Below, piece by piece: positions 1-7,008 of a stretch of 32,358 nt of DNA (positions are counted from its first letter, which is position 1; each line of letters starts with the position of its first letter). Origin of the DNA: Lentisalinibacter sp037382365 (GTDB taxonomy: Bacteria > Pseudomonadota > Gammaproteobacteria > Steroidobacterales > Woeseiaceae); contig JARRPZ010000021.1 of the NCBI GenBank assembly GCA_037382365.1, positions 1 to 32,358 on the forward strand, in the 5' to 3' direction. A program made the translations under genes and the position numbers. Below the pieces are notes generated by a model. The model searched no databases and was not told the origin of the DNA. It saw only the letters and a program-made list of their open reading frames with translations.

Positions 1-45
1 ACGGCAGGCGCCGTCGGTGTAGATGTCCACGCGCGACAGGCTCAA
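1..45 (-). CDS. rnhA: Ribonuclease HI, N-terminal fragment (cut by window edge)
   Basis: Only the first 15 codons are inside the window. They read (L/M)SLSRVDIYTDGACR, which matches the RNase HI N-terminus; the Asp in YTDGAC is the first catalytic carboxylate of the family, which cuts RNA in RNA:DNA hybrids. The start is uncertain: a TTG at 45 overlaps the stop codon of the upstream methyltransferase, and a GTG at 30 (VDIYTDG) is equally possible. The pairing of a YafS-like methyltransferase with rnhA is also seen in E. coli, which supports the call. Everything beyond residue 15 is unseen. Confidence 0.85.
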   Translation of the reverse strand, partial: MSLSRVDIYTDGACR

Positions 46-785
46 CGTTCTTCGGGCAGGGCGCGCACGGTGGGTTCGACCAGCCCGCCGACGGCGCGGG
101 CCGAGCGCCGCCATCGCCGCCGCATCGGGATGAGGGTGTAGAGCTGTTTCCTGGCCGTCAGCGCATAGCAGCTCGAGAGTTCCGGCCACCAGCGATCGCC
201 GATGGCTTCCCAGCGGCGCATTGCCGGCTTGCGGCTGCCGCCGACCGGCCAGCGGAAGAAATAGCGGCGCACGCCGTGTATCTTCATGTCCAGCAGTCGT
301 AGCCAGTCCGACAGCTGCCGCTCGGAAATCATCTGGGGCCGGCCGGGCGGATAGCTCCTGAGCGTCGCGAGACGCCGCAGCGCCCAGAGCCCACCCGGGC
401 GGAAACCGAGCACGACCAACTGGCCGTCGGCGCGCAACACCCGGTAGACTTCGCGGAGCACGGCGTGTGGATGGTCGGTCAGATCCAGGGTATGCGGCAG
501 GAAGACGACGTCGACGGAGTCACTGGCCACCGGCAGCCGGGCGGGTTCGGCAATGATGTCGCCGGCCTCACGGGATCCGGGCATGGCGACCACCCAGGCC
601 GCCTGCGTCCGCGCCGAGGACACGAAGAATTCCCGGCCGCCCCAGAGTCCGACCTGGAGCAGCTGCTCGCCGAAAAGGCCATCCAGTGTCTCGCGGATCA
701 GGCGCTGTTCGACCTCGAGCAGGGACGCGCCGAGCGGCGTCGTCAGCCATTCCTGCAGCGGATCCGGGATCGTGATGGATGCCAT
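42..785 (-). CDS. SAM-dependent class I methyltransferase, YafS-like
   Basis: 247 residues from the ATG at 785, which has AAGGA five bases upstream. The middle of the protein has a methyltransferase-11 pattern: a degenerate glycine motif region near residues 60-75, an acidic SVDVVFLPHTLDL segment, and HAVLREVYRVLRADGQLVVLGF, typical of strand 5 of SAM-dependent methyltransferases. The C-terminus is arginine-rich. The target is unknown. Its position beside rnhA and divergent from mltD matches E. coli yafS, but gloB, which lies between yafS and mltD there, is absent here. The open frame continues upstream to 1436 only because it runs antisense to mltD; that extension is not part of the gene. 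Family assignment is firm, substrate unknown. Confidence 0.85.
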   Translation of the reverse strand: MASITIPDPLQEWLTTPLGASLLEVEQRLIRETLDGLFGEQLLQVGLWGGREFFVSSARTQAAWVVAMPGSREAGDIIAEPARLPVASDSVDVVFLPHTLDLTDHPHAVLREVYRVLRADGQLVVLGFRPGGLWALRRLATLRSYPPGRPQMISERQLSDWLRLLDMKIHGVRRYFFRWPVGGSRKPAMRRWEAIGDRWWPELSSCYALTARKQLYTLIPMRRRWRRSARAVGGLVEPTVRALPEER

Positions 786-817
786 GATCGTCCTTCGCCC
801 GATTGTGAACTCGCGCA

Positions 818-845
818 TTGCACGCCCGTCGATGACCGGTAGGAT
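818..845 (+). promoter_or_regulatory. Candidate mltD promoter, overlapping its ribosome binding site
   Basis: TTGCAC at 818-823 and TAGGAT at 840-845 are separated by 16 bases. If used, transcription would start at or next to the mltD ATG (852), giving an almost leaderless mRNA. The same bases contain AGGA seven bases before the ATG, so this may simply be the Shine-Dalgarno sequence with a promoter further upstream. Confidence 0.3.
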
Positions 846-851
846 AGCCGA

Positions 852-2441
852 ATGCCAGCAACGAACCGAATCCTGACGACGATCATCGCCCTGGGTGTCG
901 TGACGCTGGCTTGCCTGCCGGCGGATGACGCGGTCGCCACTTCGCTGCCGGGGCTGGAAACCCATCCGGCCCTGCACCCCGCCCTGCAGCGCGACATCGT
1001 CATGCCGCCGCGCCGCAGTGAGCCGGTCGCCGCCACGAATCTGATGGAACGGATCCGCGCGGGCATGATTCTCGATGTGCCGTCGGAGCGCCGCGTCCAG
1101 CGCGAACTGGAATGGTACGCGAAGCACCCCGATTATCTCGACCGGGTCTTTACGCGCGCCTCGGCCTATATGCCCTACATCGTGGCGGAGATCGACCGTC
1201 GCGGGCTGCCGATGGAACTGGCGCTGCTGCCGGTGGTGGAGAGCGCGTACGACCCCTTCGCATACTCCCATGGCCGCGCTGCGGGCCTGTGGCAGATCAT
1301 CCCGGGTACCGGCCGCCGTTTCGGCTTGAAGCAGAACTGGTGGTACGACGGCCGCCGCGATGTGGTCGAATCGACCCGCGCGGCCCTCGACTATCTGGAA
1401 TACCTGTACGGTTTCTTCGACGGCAACTGGGAACACGCCATCGCCGCCTACAATTCCGGCGAGGGCAACGTCGCGCGCGCCATCCGCCGCAACCGGGCAG
1501 CGGGTAAACCGATCGACTTCTGGAATCTGCGCCTGCCGCGGGAAACGAGCGTCTACGTCCCGCGACTGCTGGCGCTGTCGCGGCTCGTGGCAAATCCGGC
1601 GGATTACGGCATCACCTTACCTCTGGTACCCGGCGAGCCGCGGTTCGAGACCGTCCCGATCGACGGTCAGCTGGATCTGGCCCTTGCCGCGGAACTCGCG
1701 GAGATCGACATCGACGAACTCTACGCGTTCAATCCGGGACTGAACCGGTGGGCGACCGATCCGACGGGACCCCATCGCCTGACGCTCCCGGTGGAGACGG
1801 CAACCGTCTTCCGCGAACGGCTCGATGCGGTGCCGCCTGCCGACCGGGTGCGCTGGAAGCGGCACAAGGTAGCGAGCGGAGAGACTCTCTCCGAGATCGC
1901 CCGGGCGTACGGCACGACCCAGTCCGCGATCCGCGAGAGCAACGACCTCCGCGGCAATCTCATCCGGGCGGGCAGCCATCTGCTGATCCCGGTGGCGACC
2001 AAGCCTCTCTCCGCCTATTCGCTCAGCGCCGACGCCCGCCTCGCAAAGCTGCAGGAGCGTCAGAGCGGCGCAGACACCATCGAGCACGTCGTGCGCCGCG
2101 GCGAGAGCTTCTGGACCATCAGCCGAAAATACGGCGTCGGCGTGCGCGAGCTCGCGAAATGGAATGGCATGGCGCCCGGCGACACGCTGTCCGTCGGCCG
2201 CAAACTGGTGGTACACGACGCGTCGCCGCGCACGACACCCGCCCAAACCGCACCCATGGACGGGCGCGTCAGAAAGGTACATTACACCGTCCGCCGCGGA
2301 GACTCGCTGTCGCTGATCGCTTCCCGGTTCCGGGTCCGCGTGCGCGACATCACGCGCTGGAACGGGATAGAGCCGTCCAGGATCCTCCGCCCGGGCGACA
2401 AGCTGACCCTGCATGTAGATGTGACGCGTCAGTCGAGCTGA
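852..2441 (+). CDS. mltD: Membrane-bound lytic murein transglycosylase D
   Basis: 529 residues. It cleaves the MurNAc-GlcNAc bond of peptidoglycan, forming 1,6-anhydro ends in the periplasm. A signal peptide covers about residues 1-30; Cys21 in TLAC could be a weak lipobox, so outer-membrane anchoring is possible but not certain. The SLT (GH23) domain is at about 105-235: catalytic Glu130 lies in LLPVVESAYDP, followed by GLWQIIPGTGRRFGL and the AAYNSGEGNV motif. Three LysM peptidoglycan-binding repeats follow at about 337-381, 410-455 and 476-522. Domain order and size match MltD. It is divergent from the methyltransferase gene and converges on fabI. Confidence 0.96.
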   Translation: MPATNRILTTIIALGVVTLACLPADDAVATSLPGLETHPALHPALQRDIVMPPRRSEPVAATNLMERIRAGMILDVPSERRVQRELEWYAKHPDYLDRVFTRASAYMPYIVAEIDRRGLPMELALLPVVESAYDPFAYSHGRAAGLWQIIPGTGRRFGLKQNWWYDGRRDVVESTRAALDYLEYLYGFFDGNWEHAIAAYNSGEGNVARAIRRNRAAGKPIDFWNLRLPRETSVYVPRLLALSRLVANPADYGITLPLVPGEPRFETVPIDGQLDLALAAELAEIDIDELYAFNPGLNRWATDPTGPHRLTLPVETATVFRERLDAVPPADRVRWKRHKVASGETLSEIARAYGTTQSAIRESNDLRGNLIRAGSHLLIPVATKPLSAYSLSADARLAKLQERQSGADTIEHVVRRGESFWTISRKYGVGVRELAKWNGMAPGDTLSVGRKLVVHDASPRTTPAQTAPMDGRVRKVHYTVRRGDSLSLIASRFRVRVRDITRWNGIEPSRILRPGDKLTLHVDVTRQSS

Positions 2442-2463
2442 CCGGTCGGAGACGATCGGCCTC

Positions 2464-2487
2464 TGTCGGGCCTGGAGGCCCTTCTGC
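2464..2487 (-). repeat. REP-like palindrome after fabI
   Basis: Read on the minus strand it starts GCAGAAGGG and has the core GGGCCTCCAGGCCC, then CGACA, matching the other elements of the window. Its head faces the fabI stop codon, 23 bases away. It lies in the 69-base gap between the convergent mltD and fabI genes, where its hairpin could also act at the 3' end of either transcript. Confidence 0.75.
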
Positions 2488-2510
2488 CGCGCCAACCTGC
2501 CGCCGATGTA

Positions 2511-3296
2511 TCACTCTTGGAGCGACATGCCGATGTTGTGGTAGCCGCCATCGACATAGATGATCTCGCCGGTAATGCCGGCGGCGAGATCCGAGCACAG
2601 GAACGCCGCGGCGTTGCCCACGTCCATGGCCGTCACGTTGCGTTTCAGCGGCGAGACTTTCTCGACGTGGTGGAGCATCTTCCGGAAGCCGCCGATGCCC
2701 GCCGCCGCCAGGGTCTTGATCGGCCCGGCCGATATCCCGTTCACCCGGATGCCCTGCTCCCCGAGATCGGCCGCCAGGAAACGCACGTTCGCCTCGAGAC
2801 TCGCCTTCGCGAGGCCCATGACGTTGTAACTGGGCACCGCCCGCACCGCACCCAGATAGGACAGCGTCAGGATTGCGCCGTCACGGCCTTCCATCATTGG
2901 CAGGGCGGCCTTTGTGAGCCCGGCGAGGCTGTAACTGGAGATGTCGTGAGCAATCTGGAAGCCTTCCCGCGTCACGCTCTCGACGTAGCTGCCGGCGAGC
3001 TGATCGCGCGGCGCGAAGCCCACAGAATGGACGAGGATGTCCAGTCCGTCCCAGGCCTTGCCGAGTTCGAGGAAGACATCGGCGATCTCCTGATCCGAGG
3101 CCACGTCGAGGGGATAGCACAGTTCCGAGCCGACCTCCGCCGCCATATCGACGACACGACTCTTCAGCTTGTCGTTCTGATAGCTGAATGCCAGCTCCGC
3201 CCCTTCACGATGCATGGCCTGGGCGATGCCCCAGGCGATGGACCGGTTGCTGGCGAGCCCGACGATGAGTCCCTTCTTGCCTGCGAGAAAACCCAT
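2511..3296 (-). CDS. fabI: Enoyl-[acyl-carrier-protein] reductase (NADH), FabI
   Basis: 261 residues, against 262 for E. coli FabI. It performs the last reduction of each fatty-acid elongation cycle. The N-terminal GLASNRSIAWGIA motif is the FabI-type dinucleotide-binding loop. Catalytic Tyr157 and Lys164 lie in SYNVMGLAK, and the second conserved tyrosine, Tyr147, is in LSYLGA. Gly93 in HSVGFAP, the position where E. coli changes cause triclosan resistance, is the sensitive-type glycine. The start at 3296 is chosen from alignment with GFLAGKKGLIVG; the open frame upstream runs into REP-like repeats and is not coding. It is followed by a REP element and preceded by three. Confidence 0.97.
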   Translation of the reverse strand: MGFLAGKKGLIVGLASNRSIAWGIAQAMHREGAELAFSYQNDKLKSRVVDMAAEVGSELCYPLDVASDQEIADVFLELGKAWDGLDILVHSVGFAPRDQLAGSYVESVTREGFQIAHDISSYSLAGLTKAALPMMEGRDGAILTLSYLGAVRAVPSYNVMGLAKASLEANVRFLAADLGEQGIRVNGISAGPIKTLAAAGIGGFRKMLHHVEKVSPLKRNVTAMDVGNAAAFLCSDLAAGITGEIIYVDGGYHNIGMSLQE

Positions 3297-3329
3297 GATG
3301 ATATTCCGTGGCCCCAATCGAGGACGGTG

Positions 3330-3335
3330 ATTGTA
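3330..3335 (-). promoter_or_regulatory. Candidate -10 box of fabI
   Basis: TACAAT on the minus strand, preceded by G. The expected start point is about 27 bases before the fabI ATG. The -35 position 17 bases upstream reads GCAGCG and overlaps the head of the REP-like element at 3357-3381; it is a poor hexamer, so the promoter call rests on the -10 box alone. Confidence 0.4.
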
Positions 3336-3356
3336 CCGGATGCCGCGGGAAGCGCT

Positions 3357-3381
3357 GCAGGAGGGTGATCGGGCCCGATAC
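3357..3381 (+). repeat. REP-like palindrome upstream of fabI (first of three)
   Basis: Plus-strand reading starts GCAGGAGGGTGATCGGGCCC and continues GATAC. The core is diverged (GGGTGATCGGGCCC) but head and tail match the family. It is in inverted orientation to the next two elements, making a clustered arrangement like a BIME. Confidence 0.65.
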
Positions 3382-3393
3382 CCACAAGACCGA

Positions 3394-3415
3394 ATCGGGG
3401 CTGAAGCCCCCTGCA
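3394..3415 (-). repeat. REP-like palindrome upstream of fabI (second of three)
   Basis: On the minus strand: TGCAGGGGGCTTCAGCCCC followed by GAT. The core GGGGCTTCAGCCCC is a perfect hairpin with compensating changes relative to the GGGCCT family, so the structure is conserved although the bases differ. Confidence 0.7.
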
Positions 3416-3417
3416 CA

Positions 3418-3441
3418 GATCGGGCCTGAAGGTCCCCCTAC
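3418..3441 (-). repeat. REP-like palindrome overlapping the symporter stop codon
   Basis: On the minus strand: GTAGGGGGACCTTCAGGCCC followed by GATC. The GTAG head occupies 3441-3438, and its TAG is the stop codon of the symporter gene. The hairpin therefore begins inside the last codons of that mRNA. Confidence 0.78.
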
Positions 3442-4760
3442 CCGCGGTGGCCGGCGGGTCCGGCGTGTCCCGGATTCAGGGGTATCGACGTCTCTTCCCC
3501 CTCGAGCCGCGCAACGATCGTCGCGCAGCAGGCGTCGCCGAATACGTTCACGGCCGTCCGGGCCATATCCAGGATGCGATCGAACACGAACAGCACGCCG
3601 ATGGCCTCCAGCGGCAGGCCGATCGTCTGCAGGATGATGGCGATGGCGACCAGGGAGGCCTGGGGCACGCCCGCGACGCCGATGGAGGTCACCAGCGCCG
3701 TCAGCACGATAATGAACTGGACCCCGAGGGTGATCTCCAGGCCATAGGCCTGGGCGATGAACATGGCGGCGACGCATTCGTACAGCGCCGTGCCGTTCAT
3801 GTTGACCGTGGCCCCGAGGGGCAGCACGAAGCTGGCCACTTTCTTCGAGACGCCGATGTTGTCCTCGACGCACTCCATGGTCACCGGCAGCGTGGCCGAC
3901 GACGATGCGGTGGAAAAGGCAGTCAGCAATGCCGGCGCCATGCCGCTGAACATCGCCCGGGAGCGGACCCGCGCGATGTAGCGCAGGAAGAGCGGCAGGG
4001 TGAGGAAGGTGTGGATGACGAGAGCGAAGGCGACGATGAGCGCGTACTTGCTCAGGATCGTGATGAAGTCCCTGACCTCGCTGAAGTCGAGGCTCGCGAT
4101 GACTCCGGCGATGAGGCCGAAAACGCCGATGGGTGCGAAGCGCATCACCAGGTCGGTGATGCCCATCATGACTTCGAACACCGCCTCCCAGAACCGAAAC
4201 AGCGTGCCGGCATAAGCATCGTCCAGCCGGGTCATGAAATAGCCGAACAGCAGGCTGAAGAAGATCAACCCCAGCATCTCGCCGTTGGCGGCAGCCGAGA
4301 TGACGTTGGGGGGCACCATGCGAACGAATATCTCGATGATGTCCCCCGCATCGCGTCCGCCGACGCGCTGTTCGACATCTGCCGTGCTGGCCTCCAGCGC
4401 GAGCAGCTGCTTCGCGGGTTCACCGTTGTAGATGCCCGGCTGGAAGATATTCACCAGAACCAGACCGACCAGGATGGCAGCCAGACTGGTCGTCGCGTAG
4501 AAGAGGACCGTGCGCGCGCCGAGCCGCCCGATCGCCGTTCCCTTTCCCATCCCCGCGACGCCCACGATGATGGACGAGGTGATCAGCGGCACGATGATCA
4601 TCTTCAGGGCGTTCTTGAAGATGTCGCCGAAGAAATCGTAGACGCCGGTCGCGTACGCCCGCGCAGGCGCATCCTCGGGCAGCATGCCGGTCGCCACGCC
4701 GGCGACCAGGGCCAGGGCGATTGCGATCGCGATCTGCCAGTGGAGCTTCAGTTTGAGCAC
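3438..4760 (-). CDS. Dicarboxylate/amino acid:cation symporter (SDF/DAACS family)
   Basis: 440 residues, typical for GltP/DctA/GltPh-type transporters. It is an inner-membrane protein that imports acidic amino acids or C4-dicarboxylates with Na+ or H+. The serine-rich hairpin-1 tip is STASSSATLP (283-292) and the TM7 motif NMNGTA is at 320-325. The TM8 segment DRILDMARTAVNVFGD (394-409) keeps every substrate/cation residue known from GltPh: D394, D398, R401, T402, N405 and D409. The arginine fits an acidic substrate; the Asp at 398 fits an amino-acid substrate better than a plain dicarboxylate, but I cannot separate GltP from DctA by eye. It sits between ppiD and fabI with REP-like elements on both sides, and its stop codon is part of one. 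Confidence 0.92.
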   Translation of the reverse strand: MLKLKLHWQIAIAIALALVAGVATGMLPEDAPARAYATGVYDFFGDIFKNALKMIIVPLITSSIIVGVAGMGKGTAIGRLGARTVLFYATTSLAAILVGLVLVNIFQPGIYNGEPAKQLLALEASTADVEQRVGGRDAGDIIEIFVRMVPPNVISAAANGEMLGLIFFSLLFGYFMTRLDDAYAGTLFRFWEAVFEVMMGITDLVMRFAPIGVFGLIAGVIASLDFSEVRDFITILSKYALIVAFALVIHTFLTLPLFLRYIARVRSRAMFSGMAPALLTAFSTASSSATLPVTMECVEDNIGVSKKVASFVLPLGATVNMNGTALYECVAAMFIAQAYGLEITLGVQFIIVLTALVTSIGVAGVPQASLVAIAIILQTIGLPLEAIGVLFVFDRILDMARTAVNVFGDACCATIVARLEGEETSIPLNPGHAGPAGHRG

Positions 4761-4805
4761 GCTTCCCCCCGGTTGCCGGATCAGCAGGGTACGCCCCGCA
4801 TCGCC

Positions 4806-4830
4806 ATCGGGCCTGAAGACCCTCCTACAT
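4806..4830 (-). repeat. REP-like palindrome directly after ppiD
   Basis: On the minus strand: ATGTAGGAGGGTCTTCAGGC then CCGAT. The head starts two bases after the ppiD stop codon. The core GGGTCTTCAGGCCC folds with a single G-U pair. It occupies most of the 72-base gap between ppiD and the symporter gene. Confidence 0.8.
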
Positions 4831-4832
4831 CG

Positions 4833-6728
4833 TCAGAATCGGTCCTCGAACGGCTGTGCCGTCCCCCGCACCACCTCGGCATCTTCGCGCAATTGTTCGA
4901 TCATTGCGCCGAGATCCGACTGACCGGCCCGGCGCGCGAGGGCCACGCGAGCCTGCTCCCGCTCCTCTGACGGCACCGATTCCGCCCGGCCGGGCGAGAT
5001 GTCCGTCAGCCGATAGAGGACGTAGCCGCCTCCTGGTGTGGTGACGGTACCGACCTTGCTGCCGTCGGCTTCGAGTTCGGCCGAGAACACCGCGGCGATC
5101 AGCGCGGCAGGCAGTCCCGGCGCGTCACGAGTGATCTGGCGGTCGGCGACCAGTTCGGCGCCGACTTCTTCCGCCACGCCGTCCATGCTCGCACCCTCCG
5201 CCGCCTCGGCACGGAGCTGATCCAGCCGGGCCCGTGCCATGGCCGCCGCTGCGTCACGGCGCGCGCGGCGCTCGACCTCGTCACGCACCTCGGCGAGCGG
5301 CTGGCGGCTGGCCTCGTCCCGCTCCCGGAGCTGCAGCACCATCACCCGGTCATCGGCGAGATTCAGGAGATCGCTCGTGCTGCCCTCCGCGAGGGCATTC
5401 TCACCGAACAGACTGTCCAGTAACGCCGGCGCCGGAGCAAGCTCGGCACTGCCGCTGCGGGTGTACCCCTCAGCCCGGCTGACTTCCAGGTCGAGTGCGG
5501 CAGCCGCCTCCCGCAGATCCGGCGTGTCGAAGAGCTGATCCGCGAGCGAGTTGCTGAGTTCCAGGTACCGCTCACCCACCCGGCCGGCCCGATAAGCTTC
5601 GACGAGTTCATCCCGGATCTCGTCCAGTGAAGGCGTGCCGCCTCCACGGACCCCGTCCAGTCTCAGCACGTGGAAGCCGAACTCGCTTTCGACCGGTCCG
5701 CGGATCTCGCCTTCCTCCATATCGAACACGGCCTCCTCGACCGGTTCTACGAACTGCCCGCGGGTGACCCAGCCGAGGTCTCCGCCCGATTCGGCACTGA
5801 GGGTATCGTCAGAGTACTCGGCGGCGAGTTCCTCGAAGGTCTCGGAGCCGGAGCGGGCACGCTCGGTCAGTTCCTCGGCGAGTGCACGGGCTTCGTCCTC
5901 ATCCCGTTCCGCCGTGGTGATCAGGATATGGCTGGGGTTACGCTCCTGGTCGCGGCTGTAGGAGGCCTTCACGTCGTCGTAGTACGAAAGCAGTTCCTCA
6001 TCGCTCGGGCGGATGCTCTCGGCCACCGTGTCACGGGAGATCTCGATGTAGTCGAAGGTGACGCGCTCCGGCGTCCGGAACATCTCCGGATGCTCGTCGT
6101 AATAGGTCTGGACCGCCTCGTCTCCCAGCTCGACCTGCTCCAGGAAATCCTCCACGCCGAACTCGAGGTAGCTGATAGTGCGGGTCTCACGATCGAGTTC
6201 GATATAGCGGCGCAGTTCGGCCGGCGTCGAAAATGCCGTGGTCTCGACGGCATTCTGCAATTGATCGAGCTGGAGCGAGCGCCGCTGATCCGCCTCGAAG
6301 CGGGCCGGAGAGAGCCCCCTGCTCGCGAGCAGCCCCCGATAGAGTTCGAAAGAGAAGCGTCCATCCTCCTGGAAGAGGGGTACGTCCCGGATCGATTGCT
6401 GCACGGCCGCGTCACTGACCCGGTATCCCTGCTCCCGAAGGTACTGGAGCAGCACCTCGCTGCGGATGACGCCCTCATAGGCGGCCTCGCGGAGTTGTGT
6501 GTCGAGTGCGGCCGGGATCTCACCGAGCTGCTCGCGGAATTGCGCCGCCTGGTTCTGGTAGGCCCGACGGATCTCCATTGGCGGGATCTCCTCACCGTTC
6601 ACCTTCACCGCGAAACCGCTGCGCGTGAAGCTGTAGTCGACACCGAAGAACACGAAGGGGATACAAAGTATGGCCAGTACGACGACCGCGACGGTGCCGG
6701 TGATCTTATCTCTGATTCTCTGCAGCAT
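4833..6728 (-). CDS. ppiD: Periplasmic folding chaperone PpiD (SurA_N plus parvulin domain)
   Basis: 631 residues, close to E. coli PpiD (623). It is anchored in the inner membrane by a segment at about residues 12-30 (VAVVVLAILCIPFVFFG) and faces the periplasm, where it binds proteins leaving the SecYEG translocon. A SurA_N-like chaperone region (about 36-190) is followed by one parvulin-type domain at about 265-358, with SHILI, DLGWVTRGQFVEPVE and FGFHVLRLDG. The C-terminal part is a second chaperone segment. The protein is markedly acidic. It is the usual downstream neighbour of hupB, here separated by a tRNA-Val gene and a tRNA-Asp remnant. Start at 6728 follows from the MLQRIRDK N-terminus of the family. 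Confidence 0.95.
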   Translation of the reverse strand: MLQRIRDKITGTVAVVVLAILCIPFVFFGVDYSFTRSGFAVKVNGEEIPPMEIRRAYQNQAAQFREQLGEIPAALDTQLREAAYEGVIRSEVLLQYLREQGYRVSDAAVQQSIRDVPLFQEDGRFSFELYRGLLASRGLSPARFEADQRRSLQLDQLQNAVETTAFSTPAELRRYIELDRETRTISYLEFGVEDFLEQVELGDEAVQTYYDEHPEMFRTPERVTFDYIEISRDTVAESIRPSDEELLSYYDDVKASYSRDQERNPSHILITTAERDEDEARALAEELTERARSGSETFEELAAEYSDDTLSAESGGDLGWVTRGQFVEPVEEAVFDMEEGEIRGPVESEFGFHVLRLDGVRGGGTPSLDEIRDELVEAYRAGRVGERYLELSNSLADQLFDTPDLREAAAALDLEVSRAEGYTRSGSAELAPAPALLDSLFGENALAEGSTSDLLNLADDRVMVLQLRERDEASRQPLAEVRDEVERRARRDAAAAMARARLDQLRAEAAEGASMDGVAEEVGAELVADRQITRDAPGLPAALIAAVFSAELEADGSKVGTVTTPGGGYVLYRLTDISPGRAESVPSEEREQARVALARRAGQSDLGAMIEQLREDAEVVRGTAQPFEDRF

Positions 6729-6756
6729 GGTCTTCTTCTAGCAAGCCTCATAAACG

Positions 6757-6780
6757 AAGGGCCTCCGTGCGGAGGCCCTT
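6757..6780 (-). terminator. Hairpin between tRNA-Asp remnant and ppiD
   Basis: A ten-base perfect stem (AAGGGCCTCC / GGAGGCCCTT) with a four-base loop begins 7 bases after the CCA of the tRNA-Asp remnant. On the minus strand it is followed by CGTTTAT, on the plus strand by CTTCTTA, so the U-tract is weak. It most likely ends or attenuates the hupB/tRNA transcript before ppiD. The core resembles GGGCCT of the REP-like elements, but no head is visible. Confidence 0.6.
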
Positions 6781-6787
6781 CTTCTTA

Positions 6788-6849
6788 TGGCGGAGTGGAC
6801 GGGACTCGAACCCGCGACCCCCGGCGTGACAGGCCGGTATTCCCTGAGC
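6788..6849 (-). pseudogene. tRNA-Asp(GTC), truncated at the 5' end
   Basis: The 3' two-thirds of a tRNA-Asp gene is intact: anticodon stem CCGGC/GCCGG around loop CTGTCAC (anticodon GTC at 6828-6830), variable region, T-arm with TTCGAGT, acceptor strand CCACTCC, discriminator G and encoded CCA. Upstream of GAATACC there is only GCTCAGG, and then the CCA end of tRNA-Val. The 5' acceptor strand GGAGTGG and most of the D-arm are missing, so the piece is 62 bases instead of 77. As written it cannot fold into a complete tRNA. It is either a deletion remnant (another tRNA-Asp copy must then exist) or an assembly error. Confidence 0.8.
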
Positions 6850-6925
6850 TGGTGGGTGCTGAGGGGATCGAACCCCCGACCTTCGCCTTGTAAGGGCGAC
6901 GCTCTCCCAGCTGAGCTAAGCACCC
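6850..6925 (-). tRNA. tRNA-Val (anticodon TAC)
   Basis: 76 bases including encoded CCA. Acceptor GGGTGCT pairs with AGCACCC; D-arm GCTC/GAGC; anticodon stem TCGCC/GGCGA with loop CTTACAA; T-arm with TTCGATC. It lies after hupB and directly abuts the tRNA-Asp remnant with no spacer. Confidence 0.95.
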
Positions 6926-6975
6926 GGGCGTCCCCGACTGGGCAATTCGGGCGGTCTGGCCGCCTCCCTTCAGCA

Positions 6976-6999
6976 CGACACCGGGCCAGCCCGGTGTCG
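6976..6999 (-). terminator. Hairpin downstream of hupB
   Basis: A ten-base perfect stem (CGACACCGGG / CCCGGTGTCG) with loop CTGG begins 9 bases after the hupB stop codon. There is no T-run after it, so it is either a Rho-dependent/stability hairpin or a processing signal between hupB and the tRNAs rather than a classical terminator. Confidence 0.5.
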
Positions 7000-7008
7000 A
7001 AAGGCCGG

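Noticed and set aside
786..1436. N-terminal extension of the methyltransferase frame over mltD
   Set aside because: The extra residues are antisense to a firmly identified mltD, and the ATG at 785 has its own Shine-Dalgarno.
3447..4970. Long plus-strand frame opposite the symporter and ppiD end
   Set aside because: Low-complexity translation antisense to a clearly recognised transporter; no start signal and no family similarity.
5957..5971. TGTAGGAGGCCTTCA inside ppiD, like a REP head
   Set aside because: It lies in well-aligned coding sequence, has no core palindrome after it, and is most likely chance.
6788..6849. A split or permuted tRNA-Asp whose 5' half might lie elsewhere nearby
   Set aside because: No GGAGTGG-like 5' half was found on either strand around 6690-7020, and split tRNAs are not known in bacteria of this kind. 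A deletion or assembly error is simpler.
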